From contig NC_087378.1 in the NCBI RefSeq assembly GCF_963675165.1, positions 1,853,525 to 1,917,524 of the forward strand: DNA of 64,000 nt, read 5' to 3'. Below are positions 1-23,700 of the stretch, one piece after another. Both the position numbers and the translations under genes were made by a program. This DNA comes from Halichondria panicea (taxonomy: Eukaryota > Porifera > Demospongiae > Suberitida > Halichondriidae). The notes under the pieces were generated by a model. The model saw only the letters and a list, made by a program, of their open reading frames with translations. It was not told where the DNA came from and made no database searches. The first letter of the stretch is position 1. Every line of letters begins with the position of its first letter.

Positions 1-98
1 GTGTGTATGATGTGTGCGTATAAATTCAACACATAATACATTTCAGGTTAATTTGAACTAAGCTTGATTCCCGTGACTAGTCACTGTATCCTGTACAG

Positions 99-3000
99 GT
101 GGAGCGTATTCTATTGAAACAGTACAATCACACCAGGGAGTACGTAACAGGTACCCTATGCCTCACTGACAGACACCTCATCTTTATCGAGCCCACAGGA
201 GCTCAAGAAACTTGGGTAAGGGCTATCCCTCACTGTTTCCCTCACTGTTTCCCTCCTTTTTTTTCTCACTGTCCCCCACTCTCTCTTCCTTTTAATATTG
301 CTATAGATATTATTTTACATGTTACTATGGTGTGGTGTTTCCCCCATGGCCTCAGGTGCTCCATCATCACATCAGCTCCATGGAGAAGCTCCCACTAACT
401 ACCCGGGGCTACCCCCTCATTATCAATACCAAAACGTTCCAGCACCTGCGGCTGATCATCCCACGAGAGAGTGACTGTGTGGATATCATGGACACCATTA
501 AAGTATTCTCTCAGCCAGGTGATTTAACAGTGCACAGTATGTAGTAAAATTTCTGTAGTCACTATAATTATGTAGTAAAATAGTTAGCTTCATGTCATTG
601 TGCAGCTTTCCACTGAGGTATCAGCCTGTGGTGCTTTATATGTGCTTGAAAGTGCGAATTATAGTGCATCTGTGTACACTACACTGTCCATTGTGCTCGG
701 TATTGGTACCATGTAAAGCATCCCTTTGCAAGTGTTGTGTTGCTCACATCTAGCCCTCTCCCCTGCCCATGCACAGAGCACTACAGTGACCTGTATGCGT
801 ACCAATACAAACCCAAGGATGGGGAGATAGTGAAGCAGACCTCCGGCTGGGCCCTCTTTGACTGCCCCAGCGAGTACGCTCGTATGGGTGTGCCCAACCA
901 GTACTGGAGGGCCACCAACCTCAATGACAACTATGAGGTAGTATATGTACATGTGCTCAATCATTTACTTGTTGGTTGCAGCTCACTCATAGTCTTTGTA
1001 ACAAAAACCGTATCGTTTATATGAGACATTACATGTTATTGTTTGTACCTTAATTAGCCTTACAGTTTATTTTCATGCATAATGTGTAGTTACTATGATT
1101 ATCTCCAGCTGTGTGAGACGTACAGTTCTAGTTTGTACTTGCCTGCCACGGTGGACAACAGTGTCATCACAGGCAGCGCCAAGTTCCGCAGTAAAGAGAG
1201 ACTCCCTGTCCTCTCTTACTACTACAAACCCACACAGGTAAAGACCAAATGCTACACGCACAGAATTATTACTAGTTCTCAGGGTTGGCTCTCTTAGTTT
1301 ATAGGGTACCAATTGTCTGAGTAGGCTAATATCAAATTTAAGCGCCTTTTGAGGCTTAGTCACTAAATTCGTGCCTAAATTTTTAATCACTTTTGCAAAA
1401 TCCAAAAACCCATTTTTCTGTTATCTTAAAGTATAATTAGATATTGCATGCTAAACCACTACCCTTGTAGTCTGCCCTGTGTCGGTGCAGTCAGCCCCTG
1501 GTGGGACTCACCGGTCGCTCGGCAGAGGATGAGCAGCTGTTGCAAGCTATCATCAACGTCAACCCCAACTCTGACATACTCCATGTGGTCGACACAAGAC
1601 CTAAGGTACAGTTGGTTGTCAATGTGCACTAACGCTACCAAAGTATTAAAAATATGTATACAGCTTGTCCTCATTTCTTAATTCCCCTCAGGTGAATGCC
1701 ATGGCAAACAAGGCAGCTGGCAAAGGCTACGAGACAACTGACAACTACAGCAATATGCGGTTTGAGTTCTTCAACATTCACAACATCCACATCATGAGGG
1801 AGAGCTTACAGAAGATGTTTGAAGGTTTGTTCCCACCTCTGACCACATGGTTGTAGTGTACATTATTTTAGTTCCTACATTTCATTACATAGAAACTGAA
1901 AATCCATGACTCATGCTCTTGAATAACTAGCCTTATATTACTGGTACTACTCTACCTGTGTGCTCAATTAAATGCCACCAATGGCAGGAAATTTCCCTTG
2001 CGTCTTTTTTTTTATTTTTTATGGCTCAGACCAAATGAGTTGAGAAATGCTTCCTCCTATTCCCCTGCAGCTGTTTGTCCACCCAACCAGACGGTGTCAG
2101 GAATGCTGAGTGGGCTGGAAAGCTCTGGCTGGCTCAAGCACATCCATCTCATACTGGAGGTGGCTGTCTTCACTGCTAAGGTGAGTGGGAGACAGACAGC
2201 CACTCGATAGTACAATCTGTGTGTGTGTGTGTGTGTGTAGCAAGGAACTCTGATTATATGACTTGTATCCAATGCTATTTTTTAATTGTTAAAAAAGCAC
2301 TAGATGTGTTGTTAACTATTATAATGCATGTCACATGCCATAATGTAACAGTTTCCATGGATCCCTCTATACTCCTCCCCCATGCACACCCCCCAGGTCA
2401 TATCTGAGGACAAGGCCAGTGTTCTGATTCACTGCTCTGATGGCTGGGACAGGACAGCTCAGACTTGTGCTCTTACCTGTCTACTGCTCGACCCCTACTA
2501 CAGAACACTGCATGGCTTCATGGTACCATCACTGTTTGTATATAGGCCTAAAGGGCTTGTAAATATCCATCGCTTCAATAGAATAACCTTGTACCTTTGT
2601 ACAACACGTGATAATTATGTCAAAAAATACCTTCTAGGATCATTTACCATTCTAGTTCTCTTCTGTGTGGTGTGTGGTGTGTGGTGTTGTGGTAATGGCT
2701 CTGTGTTATCTCCTTTCTTACGTACATGTGCGTAGGTTTTGATTGAGAAGGAATGGTTGGCCTTTGGACACAAGATGAGTATAAGGTGCGTAAGTTGGAC
2801 CATGAGTAAGTGTATATACGTTGTGTGCATGTACTTAGTCCGTATCTTTTCCTGTCTAGGAGTGGTCATTTGGCGGTAGAGACCCGGGAAACATCACCAA
2901 TCATGACCCAGTTTCTGGACTGTGTATGGCAGGTCATGGTCCAATACCCGACAGCCTTCCAGTTTAACGAGTTCTTCCTGGTTACACTTCACGACCACCT

Positions 3001-4635
3001 CTACTCTTGTCAGTTTGGGACGTTCTTGGGCAACAACGAGAAGGAGAGGTTGGATATGGGGTGAGTGGGCGTGGGGTGGGAGTGTGTGACCCTGTGTGGG
3101 TGGCTATGTGAGGGTGAGAGGAGGCAGTGTATGCTCCAATTTATGCCTGACTATTGTACAAGGTGTGTGTGTGTGTGTCAACTCTGTCCTCTGCACTGTA
3201 CAGGTTCAAGGAAAACACCTATTCTCTGTGGGGCCATGTGTGGGCTCATCTGGATGACTTTATCAATCCTCTATTCTCTGCCCAGGACCGCGTCATCATT
3301 CCCAACACTGACATACCTCAACTCAGGTGCATTGGCATTAATTGTAATACTATAGTGGTTCCATAACAAAAATTGAATACCTCCTACGCACAATGTACAT
3401 GTACATGTAGCTTTACTTTTTTTTTACATTGCTTTTTAAACCATCATCAGGCAGGATTTCTAGGAATGGGAACACAAAATGAGTACAAAATGAATCCACC
3501 ATGATAGTGGTGCTTGCAACACCAAATCCCTTACTACTAATGTTTGTGTGTTTCTTAATGTAGTTTCTGGACGGGTCTTTACTGTGGACACACGCTCAAG
3601 CACCAGGTGTGTGAGATGGCAGACGAGGTCACTGCCAGTATGCAGCAACAAAACTTCTGCATCTCAGAGCACATCAAGTTCTTGGAAAATGTAGGTTACC
3701 CATACTGTATACGTACCTGTATTGATTTTTGCTAGGTCACATTCATGTATGATACAGATGATCTGGCTATAATATAAAATTATACCGTAATACGGAAGTA
3801 CCGCTACTGCAATATCTATTGTTTGCTTTGCTTGTGTACAGAAAATGTCTGAACTAAAGAAGAGACTCACCTTCTATAAAGAGAAGTTGCAAGCAACTAA
3901 CCCTGACAGTAGGGACGTCACTGATACTTCTCCTGATGGAATCATTGATGAGCTTAAATCTCAACGCATAGATGATTCTGACCTAGAAACAGACTCAACA
4001 GGTGTTACGGACACTAAAAATGAAGATGGGCCTACTGATAATTCTTTAAACTCTACTGATGAAATCCCGCCAACTGAAAATCCAAAAACTGTATCAGAGG
4101 GGTCCAATGACACACCTACACAACTAGATGTTTTCCCTGAGGAGAGAGGTTCCCAGAGGGTGGCTGTTGATCCCACAGGTTGTCTCTCACCCACATCTTA
4201 CTCCACTTTCAAAGGGTTTCTCAACCACACTCCCGACCTGAACCTCCCTTGGCAGTCCATGAGATCTGTGAGTCAGTGTGGATGTGGAATGGCTTTCTCC
4301 TACTCTAGAAGAAAGGTGAGTGAGTATGCAGCAAATTCTATCCTATATTAGACTGCATTTATAGCTAGTGGTTAAGTGGTTAAGCGTTGGATTAACTTTA
4401 ATTGTATTGTTTTAGGATAGCACGTATTATGTGCATAATTATTGTGATGCTATATTGATTATGTTCCTCTTTCTTTTTGTAGTACCATTGTAGCTACTGT
4501 GGCGTGGTGGTGTGTGGCAGTTGCAGCAGTTATCAGGCATTGCCCGGGCAGACGTCCTCTAAACCACAACGAGTTTGCAAAGCTTGTTTCAAGCTTATGA
4601 GGAGACGATATCAAGAAGAACAGTTAGAGACGTAG
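99..4635 (+). CDS. Myotubularin-related lipid phosphatase (MTMR6/7/8 type) with C-terminal FYVE-like finger, 5'-partial
   Basis: Predicted to remove the 3-phosphate from PI3P and PI(3,5)P2 on endosomal membranes, as active myotubularins do. Exons by splice signal: 99-215, 356-518, 777-937, 1109-1237, 1471-1605, 1692-1824, 2071-2180, 2397-2522, 2736-2785, 2860-3060, 3204-3326, 3564-3690, 3842-4315, 4483-4635 (TAG). The first two exons encode a PH-GRAM segment. The catalytic loop [12 protein letters not shown] (exon 2397-2522) keeps the Cys and Arg of the CX5R motif, so the enzyme should be active. Exon 13 begins with a short coiled coil ([15 protein letters not shown]), then an acidic Ser/Thr-rich linker. 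The last two exons form a C4-type finger with RRKYHCSYCG and RVCKAC, resembling FYVE but with the first cysteine pair spaced CxC. The start codon lies upstream of the window. MTMR3/4 also carry a FYVE domain, but the loop and layout fit the MTMR6-8 group better. Confidence 0.9.
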
Positions 4636-4705
4636 AATTATAGTAATTATAGCTGTACATTATTTATCGGGTGGTTTGTGTTGAAAGTTTTGTTGAAAAG
4701 TGATG

Positions 4706-4905
4706 TTTTTCATTTGCAAACTAAGACATCTTTACCGCACTAGAAAACAAGTCTGTTTGTCGTTTGCAAACTAAGGGATCTTTACCGCCTTGCACCATAA
4801 TAAGTATGTTTGTCGTTTGCAAACTAAGGGATCTTTACCGCCTTGCACCATAATAAGTCTGTTTGTCATTTGCAAACTAATGCATCTTTACCGCCTTGCA
4901 CTAGA
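4706..4905 (+). repeat. Tandem repeat, about 55-bp unit, four copies
   Basis: The unit contains TTTGCAAACTAAG and ATCTTTACCGCCTTGCAC. Two middle copies are almost identical and the outer two have diverged. It fills most of the 393-bp gap between the phosphatase stop codon and the aminotransferase start. No gene was seen in that gap. It may lie in the phosphatase 3' UTR or the aminotransferase promoter. Confidence 0.85.
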
Positions 4906-5028
4906 TCTAGAAAACAAAATAAACAAACACAATACCCCATGTGCTTTTCACGCTTCTTACTCGTGCACCATTCTGCTAGCTAACTTCTCTACAACTTAAA
5001 CCTCACAGGTAAAATCAATAATTGAAAC

Positions 5029-15733
<10,705 letters not shown>

Positions 15734-16333
15734 TAAACTATATAAACTGAACTTTTGCAACACTTATTAGAATAGAATAGCAGTGGTCAGGTCACTCTTA
15801 TTTATTGTACCGTCGTTCCACCCTCAAACTATTTATATTGTTGTGTGCATAGGTAGTGCATTGTATTGATGTTGACTATAAGTGCTATGTATGTGTGCGG
15901 TGTGTCACTGAAACCACAACCAGATTGAACTGTGAAATTAATGTATGCATGTGTATAGGACATTGCTCCATTCGACCCGGGTCACCCAATGCAGTATACG
16001 GGGGTGCGAAAAAAGGAAGAAAAATGCATTATTTGAAAGAAAATTAGTGTACATGTACATGTGTCATGGTTATATTGGTGTGTATATATATAAACGTCTC
16101 TCAATTTGTATATATGTGTCAGCTAGGGAATTGCATGGAAATAAATATATTAATACATGTATAGTGGGTAGGAAGCCCTCCATGTGTCTCTCCCCCTCGA
16201 TCCCCTAGCTATTACGCATATATAGCATAATAATAACAAAAACTCGGCCATATATAATTATTGGCAAGCATGAATAATATATAAGTGATGTGAGGGTTAT
16301 TGGGAGAGCGTCCTATGAATCAGTACGTTAGTG
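15734..16333. other. Intergenic gap between two convergent genes
   Basis: 600 bp between the convergent stop codons of the aminotransferase and the kinesin. AT-rich, with several ATATATA tracts; it should hold both 3' UTRs. I see no gene, RNA gene or clear repeat here. Confidence 0.6.
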
Positions 16334-19300
16334 CTATGCGAACCTAACTGGTCGACTAACTAATCCCCTAGTGGAAGGAAAGTGTTCTGTAGAATTATCT
16401 TTTGCCACTTTGGTCTGGTGATCGTTAGGAACAGCTCCTTGACTCTTCTTCTGTCTTAGTCTGGCATGGCCTTCCTTGCTCCTACGCTTACGCTGGCCTC
16501 CACTGGACTTATGGGATTGGCCAGGCTGTGAGAATTCCCTGCATGCATAGACACAGAAGCAAAATGTTCATTTTATAAATATACATTGTCAATGTGTTTT
16601 GTCACTCTAAGGAACATACAGTATATACGTACTATACACTAACTGTCATTGAGTGACATCACACATAATTTGTAATTTGTAATGTCACATGACACTCACA
16701 TGGCATCAAAGACCATCTCCTCCTCCTCCTGCATTGCTGCATCAAGTGCTGCCTGCAGACTGGGAGCCACCAGAGGTCCCTCATAGTCTCGTGTGGTTCG
16801 ATTGGGCATGTCCAGCTCCACCTTGAGAATGTTGTCAGCCATGAATCGAGGGTCCCCGTTCTGGACACCAAACCTGGCGTACAGGGACACGGGTCGCACA
16901 CCACCCACAGCTGACACTGGGCGTCTCAGCATGTTCTCCTCACTGCATGGGGTATTTATTCAGGGTGATTGACAGTGCTTACACAGTACCATAATGAGGA
17001 TAGTGGTGTCCCAATTTACATACACATATGAATGCTAACTTGATTGGCTCAAAGGATTTCAGTTTCCACTGGTCTGTATCCTCGTCAAACATAGCTCTCT
17101 TCTGTATCTTATCAACTTCATCAGTGGGCACAAAATTCTCTACTATCAACGTCCTGCACATGAAGTCATGTAAACCTAAATTAGCAGCAGTGCATTTTTT
17201 TCACCTTAATTTTAGCTGTCTTTGAAGATCCTCCAGTGAAAGTGCCAGCTCTTCCCTCTTCTGAATCTGCTCCTCCTTTTGGTCAGCCATTTCTTCTCGA
17301 CAAGCCTTCAGCTTTGACTTGAGCTATAATAATTATATACAACAGTCAAATCATAACAGTAACTATAGATGTACAAAAGTACACACACACTTTGTTCAGT
17401 TTCTTTGTCTTTGAGTCTACCTCTTCCTGCAGAGAGCTGAAGGTGCCTTTTATCTCCAGAGTGCTCTCCTCCTTGAGCTCTAGCTGCTGACGAATCTCAC
17501 GTTCTCGACGCTATATACAAGTGTATACGTATACAACATGTCACACTAACACAAATAATATCCTTGTCAAAATAAATGGATGGATTAAACTTGTTGATTT
17601 GACCTAGCTACATACGTACGTACTTTTTGTTCAAAAACTTCTTGTCTCTTCAGTTCCACAGCTCTCTTAGCCTCAGCTGATCTGTCCACAACGTCCTTAC
17701 CAGCTAGTAGCTTGCTCTCCATTGCCTACACAGTAGAATGATACATGAAGCACCACGGGAACCGATCTGATGTAGTACGTACCTTTATCTTCTGTGCTAG
17801 CTGGTCTCTCTTCTTTTGCTCTTTCTTGAGCTGGTCCTGTTTGCGTTGGACTTCTGTCACCATCTTTTGCTTCTCCTATGCAAAAAACAAACCGTTTAAT
17901 TATATAAGCAGACCTTTTAAACGGGATATGGTATTGCACCTCATTAATAAGTTCTTTGTTTTGGAGGATGGCCTGCTTCTCTGCCTCCAACTGAGACTGC
18001 TGTGCTTTGAGTGACTCGACTTTCTCCCCTTCTCCCTCCTCGCCACTCTCTTCACCACTCGCAACTGTTAGTAATAAAGGCCATATCGAGTACACGGGGG
18101 TAATACATGACTCTATAATTATACATGATTTTGCTTAAAATGCAGCACCACAACCCCAACATCACATACCCTCTCTGCCAGACTCAGTCCTCCTCCGGCC
18201 CCTGTGGCCATGCCCCTTGTCTTTCCTCTTCTCTAGGGAGGTCTTCAGACGCATTATCTCCTCCTGGTATTCCCTCAGCAGGGCATCCTTGGGATCCTCG
18301 TTGATACGAGGCTTGTTCTTTATGTTCTTGGCACGATTTGCATACCTACAAGAAAAGGGCGAGGTGGTACAGAGGGAAAAAACGGCAAGACAATGAGAGA
18401 GTGGGAGATACAGTAGTGGGGGAGAAAGAATAGAGATAGTGGGAATTAATGAGGGAGACAGCGGAGGACAAAGTTAATATACACATTCAGATAGTTTAAC
18501 ATGACATTGTTATGGAGCTAGAAACACATGTGACCCCAAAATAGCCATACATAACCTACCTCAGTGAGATGATAGTTTCCTCATAGTTATAGCTGGCCGG
18601 GCCGATATTGGTGACCATGACAGTCTTGGCATTACCTCCTAGTGAGTCCTGGAGCAGTCGGGTCAACTTTGAGTCCCTATATGGTACATGGGTGCTCTTA
18701 CCATCAACCTGAAGGGAGACAGGTTACATGACTTGTAGTGTAGAATCTGTAACCAGTACGTTTGCATATTAAGCCACGGGCAATGCTGCTTGAAACTAGT
18801 GGGTGATTTTTTTTAAAGGCCCCACAACCCAGCATCCAGTTTCCAAGTTGAACAGTTATGCTGTAGGAGGAACTTACTAGTGCTGAGATGACATTCCCCA
18901 GAGCAGACAGGGAGAGGTTGATCTTTGTAGCCTCCTTGAATCGATCACCCTGTTAGCAAATGCAGCCATTGGTGGGTGACACAACATAGATAGAAAATGT
19001 CCACTCACTGTGGATCCAGTTTTTGACTGTCTCTCACTTCCGGCTAGGTCTACGAGGTTCAGCTTGCCCACTCTGATATGATCCTCTCCATCGGGGCCCC
19101 TCTGAAGAAGATGACAGAAAGTGAACGATGCCGAAATATAAACTCGTACTTTCTTACCGCACAGCACTCCACAGTGACGATAAAGATGGCGTGAGATCTC
19201 GACGAGTGTTGGTTCATATCCGTACGTCTGTAGTCACCGCGATAAAACAAGCACAGAGTGAGAAAATGGACAGACTCACCCGACTGATCTGTTCTGATTT

Positions 19301-20499
19301 CCCACACTCATCACCTGCTCAATCTCCTTAACACTCTTGGCTATGAACGAGGACAGATCCTGCACAGAGAAAAAATAATCAGTATACTAGCTAGCTGTAT
19401 AATAATTATAAATCGGTCCTCTCTAATAATCTGCTGTTTGCCAGTTAGAGAGACAGTATAATTATGTCAATACCTCCTTCCCTCCCCCGTACACACCTTA
19501 ACATAGACTCCTGTGTCCGGCCTCTCCTTCAGTTCTAGTTTGGTGCCTTGGTTCTTGTTGAGCAGGTCGCGAATGTCCTCCTGGTATATCTCCAGGTAGG
19601 ACGCTCTAACCAGGTACTGCTCATCATGGGTGCGTCCTATGTGCGTGAAAATATGCTCGAAAGAGTTTGGAATCACCCCCCTCTCCTCCGGGTTCCCACG
19701 CACTCCTTCCATTGTGTATGTCTTGCCCGTCCCCGTTTGCCCATATGCAAATATGGTACCTGATTGAAATAATTGAAGTGAGAAGTTTCTGAGCTTGAGA
19801 AAATAATGGCTACAATTGTGCAAAAAATATGATACATAACGTATGAAGGATTGCTACACACACACACACACGAACACACACACACGCACACACACACACG
19901 CACACACACACGCACACGCACACACGCACACGCACACACACACACGCACACACACACACGCACACACACACACACACACACGTACACACACACGACTCAC
20001 CATTGTAACCTCCTAAGACAGAGTCAACAGTTGATCTAAACGTTTCATCGTAAAGGTCCATCTGTTTGGAGCTGAAACAGACATTGTGTTAGTCAATGTG
20101 AGCTTGGTAATAATTATGTCTTACTTCCAGTCATATACAGCATCAAATGTAAACTCTTTTGGAGCTTGATCTCTGGCCTTCGGATTTCTCACACTCACCA
20201 TCCCCCTAGACACATCCATATCCACCACTCTGCATGGAGGGGTGTGGTCAATGCATGCCGTATAATGGTAACGGTTGATCTACCTCTCATAGTTTGCAGC
20301 TGTTTCGTCCTGGGACATGGGCCGACAACGCACTACCACTTTCACACTCTCCGCCTTCTTGCTCTGTCATGGAGATATGGTAGCAGTGTCATGTTACGAT
20401 AATTAATGTGTAAGATTTGTCGATAGACTATAAAATACTACTTGCTACTTGATACGAATCGAATGCTAGTCTCTTACATACTACTTGCAACCTCACCAT
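16334..20499 (-). CDS. KIF3B: Kinesin-2 motor subunit, KIF3B type
   Basis: Plus-end microtubule motor; KIF3A/KIF3B/KAP is the anterograde intraflagellar transport motor. The ATG (20497-20499) stands alone before the first intron. Motor exons: 20284-20363, 20125-20229, 20001-20071, 19497-19759, 19280-19359, 19158-19227, 19009-19101, 18878-18949, 18560-18708, 18170-18345. Coiled-coil and tail exons follow down to 16334 (TAG). Seen: P-loop [11 protein letters not shown], switch I region [11 protein letters not shown], switch [13 protein letters not shown], neck [16 protein letters not shown], acidic and Lys/Glu-rich coiled coil, and tail motif RRPVSAVG with [12 protein letters not shown] as in KIF3B. 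Phase requires a 40-bp intron at 16943-16982, the least certain join. It converges on the aminotransferase and diverges from the TTF2 gene 281 bp away. Confidence 0.93.
19856..19994. repeat. Interrupted CA microsatellite
   Basis: About 140 bp of CACACA interrupted by CG steps, inside a kinesin intron. On the minus strand it reads as GT-rich sequence just after the splice donor at 20000, so it may be polymorphic without affecting coding. Confidence 0.95.
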
Positions 20500-20781
20500 T
20501 TTGTACTGCTACAGGATCCGTATGAGGTCCAGCAACAACTTAACTGCAGCTAGACATACTAGATGGAGAGAGATGGAGATGGAGGAGATATCGTACTCTA
20601 TACTGGCAACACCACGCCTCCCTTTAGAAAAGGGGGCGTGGGTGTATGGGAGGATCCTAATAATTATGTGGGCTTGCGCATGTGGGCTAACCACCACGTG
20701 CAGAAATCTTTCAGTTTTTCAAAAACCAATAGTCTTCAACTTAACTCGATTAACTCTCTGGTCTATCTAAGATATTGATCT
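20500..20781. promoter_or_regulatory. Shared divergent promoter of KIF3B and TTF2
   Basis: The kinesin start codon (minus) and the TTF2 start codon (plus) are 282 bp apart, so both 5' UTRs and both promoters lie here. Contains CCACGCCTCCC and CACGTG (E-box type). No TATA box is obvious. Confidence 0.55.
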
Positions 20782-23700
20782 ATGTACTGTGTACTGTGCG
20801 ATCACGGTGAGTGGCAAAGCTGAGCATGACTCTTGACTCACTTCTCTCTGTACTGTGCAGGGGAACCGTGTTTGCTGAAGACTGGGCTAAAACCAGGGCC
20901 GTACCTGAACAAGTCTGTGTACATATGTGCCAGGGCTCAGAATAAATGTCCCTTTGTCGAACACTCGAAGTACGTAAGCTAAGATCTGAATTTTTACTGA
21001 TGTATATAAGTATAATTATCTATCGCATATTTTGTTCTTAATTCTGCAGACAAAAGTTGAGGGAATGTCCTGTGCACAAAGTTTTGATCTCAGTACAAGT
21101 GTTGAGCAAGGATGGGAAGACGTAAGTTTCTTCATCTTGTATACTGTTGGTGGTTGACTCCATTCTCTATTCTCACTAATCTGTAATTATTATGCCTCGA
21201 GGCGTAGCCGCACAAGGGATACGGTAAAGCTGACTGTGTGTGTGTGTGTGTCTGTGTGTGTGTATTCCAGCTGTAACTGATCAACGGTTGCAATACAACA
21301 AAAACTGACAGCTTCTATAGGCTTCTAGCCACGATCTCTTGGATTTTGATTCGTGGATTAGCAAACTAAAGCTTCTTTCTCAAGTTATGGCTAGTTTGAC
21401 TCACATTGAAGGCTGTTGCAGTCTCTTCAGAATCTTTTATAGCATCATCTGTTCGCACAAACTTTCTATTCAACATATAAGTTAGCCTTGCACTAAAGCG
21501 CTAGCTTTTTGTTAGCTACAAGAGTCAGAAAGAGCTGCTAAAGAAGCTAGCTATTTTAGTAGTCATTCTTAATTTCTTGTAACTTGCTGACACACCCCTT
21601 ATTCCTGCGCATGCGCTCATTATCACGTGTGAGAGACTAGGCTGACCACAATAGACAAGTTTCACTGCATTTAATTTAGTTACAGTATAAGAACTGTAGA
21701 GGGCAATTGCTGACATTTTGGTCATACAAATAATGATACCATAATTATACAGATGCAAGTCAGATTATTTTATACACTTTTTCCTCTTCTATACTTCCTC
21801 TTCTTTACTTCCTCTTTTATACTTTTGAGCGAAAGGGCGAGAGGCATTAGCACAGCGCCAGCTTGAACACTAGTTTTATCAAGTTGCCTAGACTGGAAAC
21901 CACGCCCCTTTCTTTAGGGAAAGAGACTGGCCAGGTGACTATCAACAACTCGTCTTTGTTGCACCCAAAATTTGCGGGAGTGATTCAGGGAAAAGGGTGT
22001 GGTCACCAGTGTTGCGGTTTAATAATTATTACACAGCTACTGACTAGCCTCCTTCTCAAGGCCTAAACAATTAGGCCTGCTACTGACTGCTTGCGCATGC
22101 GCAAAATTATTGGATAATATTCCCGTAATGTTTCCTATTAAACTGAATTGTTACCCGAATTATATCCTGAATAACATATACAGACAAAGAATACTCTTCA
22201 TAAAGTCAGACACAGAGCTATATAGCTAGCTAGCTAGAGACAGAGCTGTATTGGTTACAGCAGCAATTTCTTTCTGATAGAGTCGACTTTCACGAAGGTT
22301 AGTGTCAGATGGGCGTGGCCTATCCATAATGGCTATTGTCAGCCTTCCCCTCCGTTCAGAGGATTGTTATCCACACTGTTGCAGGCTGTGAGTCCTTTGT
22401 TAACATAGTAGGCTAAGGGTGGCTATTAGAATGCTATCACACGGGCTACAATCACACTTCTATCCACTTCTTCAATCCACTTCCGTTCGTTGTGACGTCA
22501 TTGTTTTACTGAGCAAAATACAATGGTATCCGAATTACCCACTTTCTGGGTAATAGGTGGCGCATGCGCAAACAGTCGATACCAGGCCCTCTCTTAGCGG
22601 CCTGGAATCGAGGCTAAGCTACTGACTAGCTCAGCCACCTACGCAAACTTAATTTCAATCACAACTTAACTGCTGCAAAACAAAGATGGTCCAAGTCTGG
22701 AGCTAGCTGTCACCTGGATGTACCGAGTTCTTGTCCTGCCTGCCTGTGGCAATGATACCGCTGTAAATGTAATCCTATCAAATATTGCTGGCAATTAATA
22801 GGGCAAAGCAAAGGGACTTACCATAACCAGTTGGCAGAGAGACAAATACATCTCTGCCACTAACAAAGTTCATGCACAAAAGATTCTGTCTGTTCTTTTT
22901 GTAGTGCCTTGTAGCTGCCAGCCAAGTTAGCTGCTTGCAGAGTAACTTTAGCAATTGCTTCTTTGGAAGTACTAGTAGACAACTTATCCAAGTAGACTTA
23001 TCCAAATAGCTTCTTGTATATATCTATGGTACTAGATCTAGTACCATAGATATATACAAGAAGCTGGTACCATAGATATATACAGAGGATTTCAAGTTGG
23101 TTGGCAGAAGTTAAAAGTTAAAGTGCACTCAACATGACCATACACACTGTATGTTTTTCATACTAATGCAATTAGTGTCATGGTTGACTGCACTTCAACT
23201 TTTAACTTCTGCCCACCAACCTGAAATCTCTGTACAAAAAGCTATTTGGCTATTGGCTACTAGTAGTAGCCATATAATTTATACTGTTCAGTTATTGGCA
23301 GCCGCAGTGTATTAACTGTACAGCTAAAATTAATACTTGAACTAATATAGCTTAGTGTGCAATAATTGTGGTTTAGATCTCTCCCACGCATTCATGCACA
23401 CAACATTCCGCTGGGACGAGTCGTTGATAGTCACCTGGCCAGTCTCTTTCCCTAAAGAAAGGGGCGTGGTTTCCAGTCTAATTATTGCCTTCTCTTCTTG
23501 CAGCTCCAAATTCTATTGTTCAAATCAGGAGAAGCAAAGATTTTGTGGAAGAAGTCCTATAAGTTCAGACAAAGAGACCCGAGTAACCATGGTGGGCAAT
23601 CAGTCTACTCAAATGAAAGCTAGAAACTGTGCTACACCCGCTGATCCGCAATGTTCCCCTTGCCTTAATGACACTGATCACAGCTCAAGTGGGTCATTAG

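Larger units (their letters stand above)
21891..23479. repeat. 64-bp inverted repeat flanking 1.5 kb
   Basis: GACTGGAAACCACGCCCCTT onward (21891-21954) recurs inverted at 23415-23479, with at most a few mismatches. The enclosed DNA holds a helicase fragment, a perfect palindrome and a small MITE. The right arm ends about 25 bp before the TTF2 splice acceptor at 23503. Confidence 0.85.

Noticed and set aside
19673..20061. Cys/Val- and Thr/His-repeat open frames
   Set aside because: Translation of the CA/GT microsatellite in a kinesin intron; length comes from the repeat, not from selection.
20563..20778. Plus-strand frame MERDGDGG.. as the start of TTF2
   Set aside because: It does not join in phase to the zinc-finger exon. 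The ATG at 20782 gives MYCVLCDHG, which aligns with the start of known TTF2 and has a good donor.
22021..22120. Possible short RNA gene or hairpin near the GCGCATGCGCAAAATT motif
   Set aside because: The motif recurs in several repeats (e.g. 14845, 22565) and has no structure or promoter beyond that; treated as repeat sequence.
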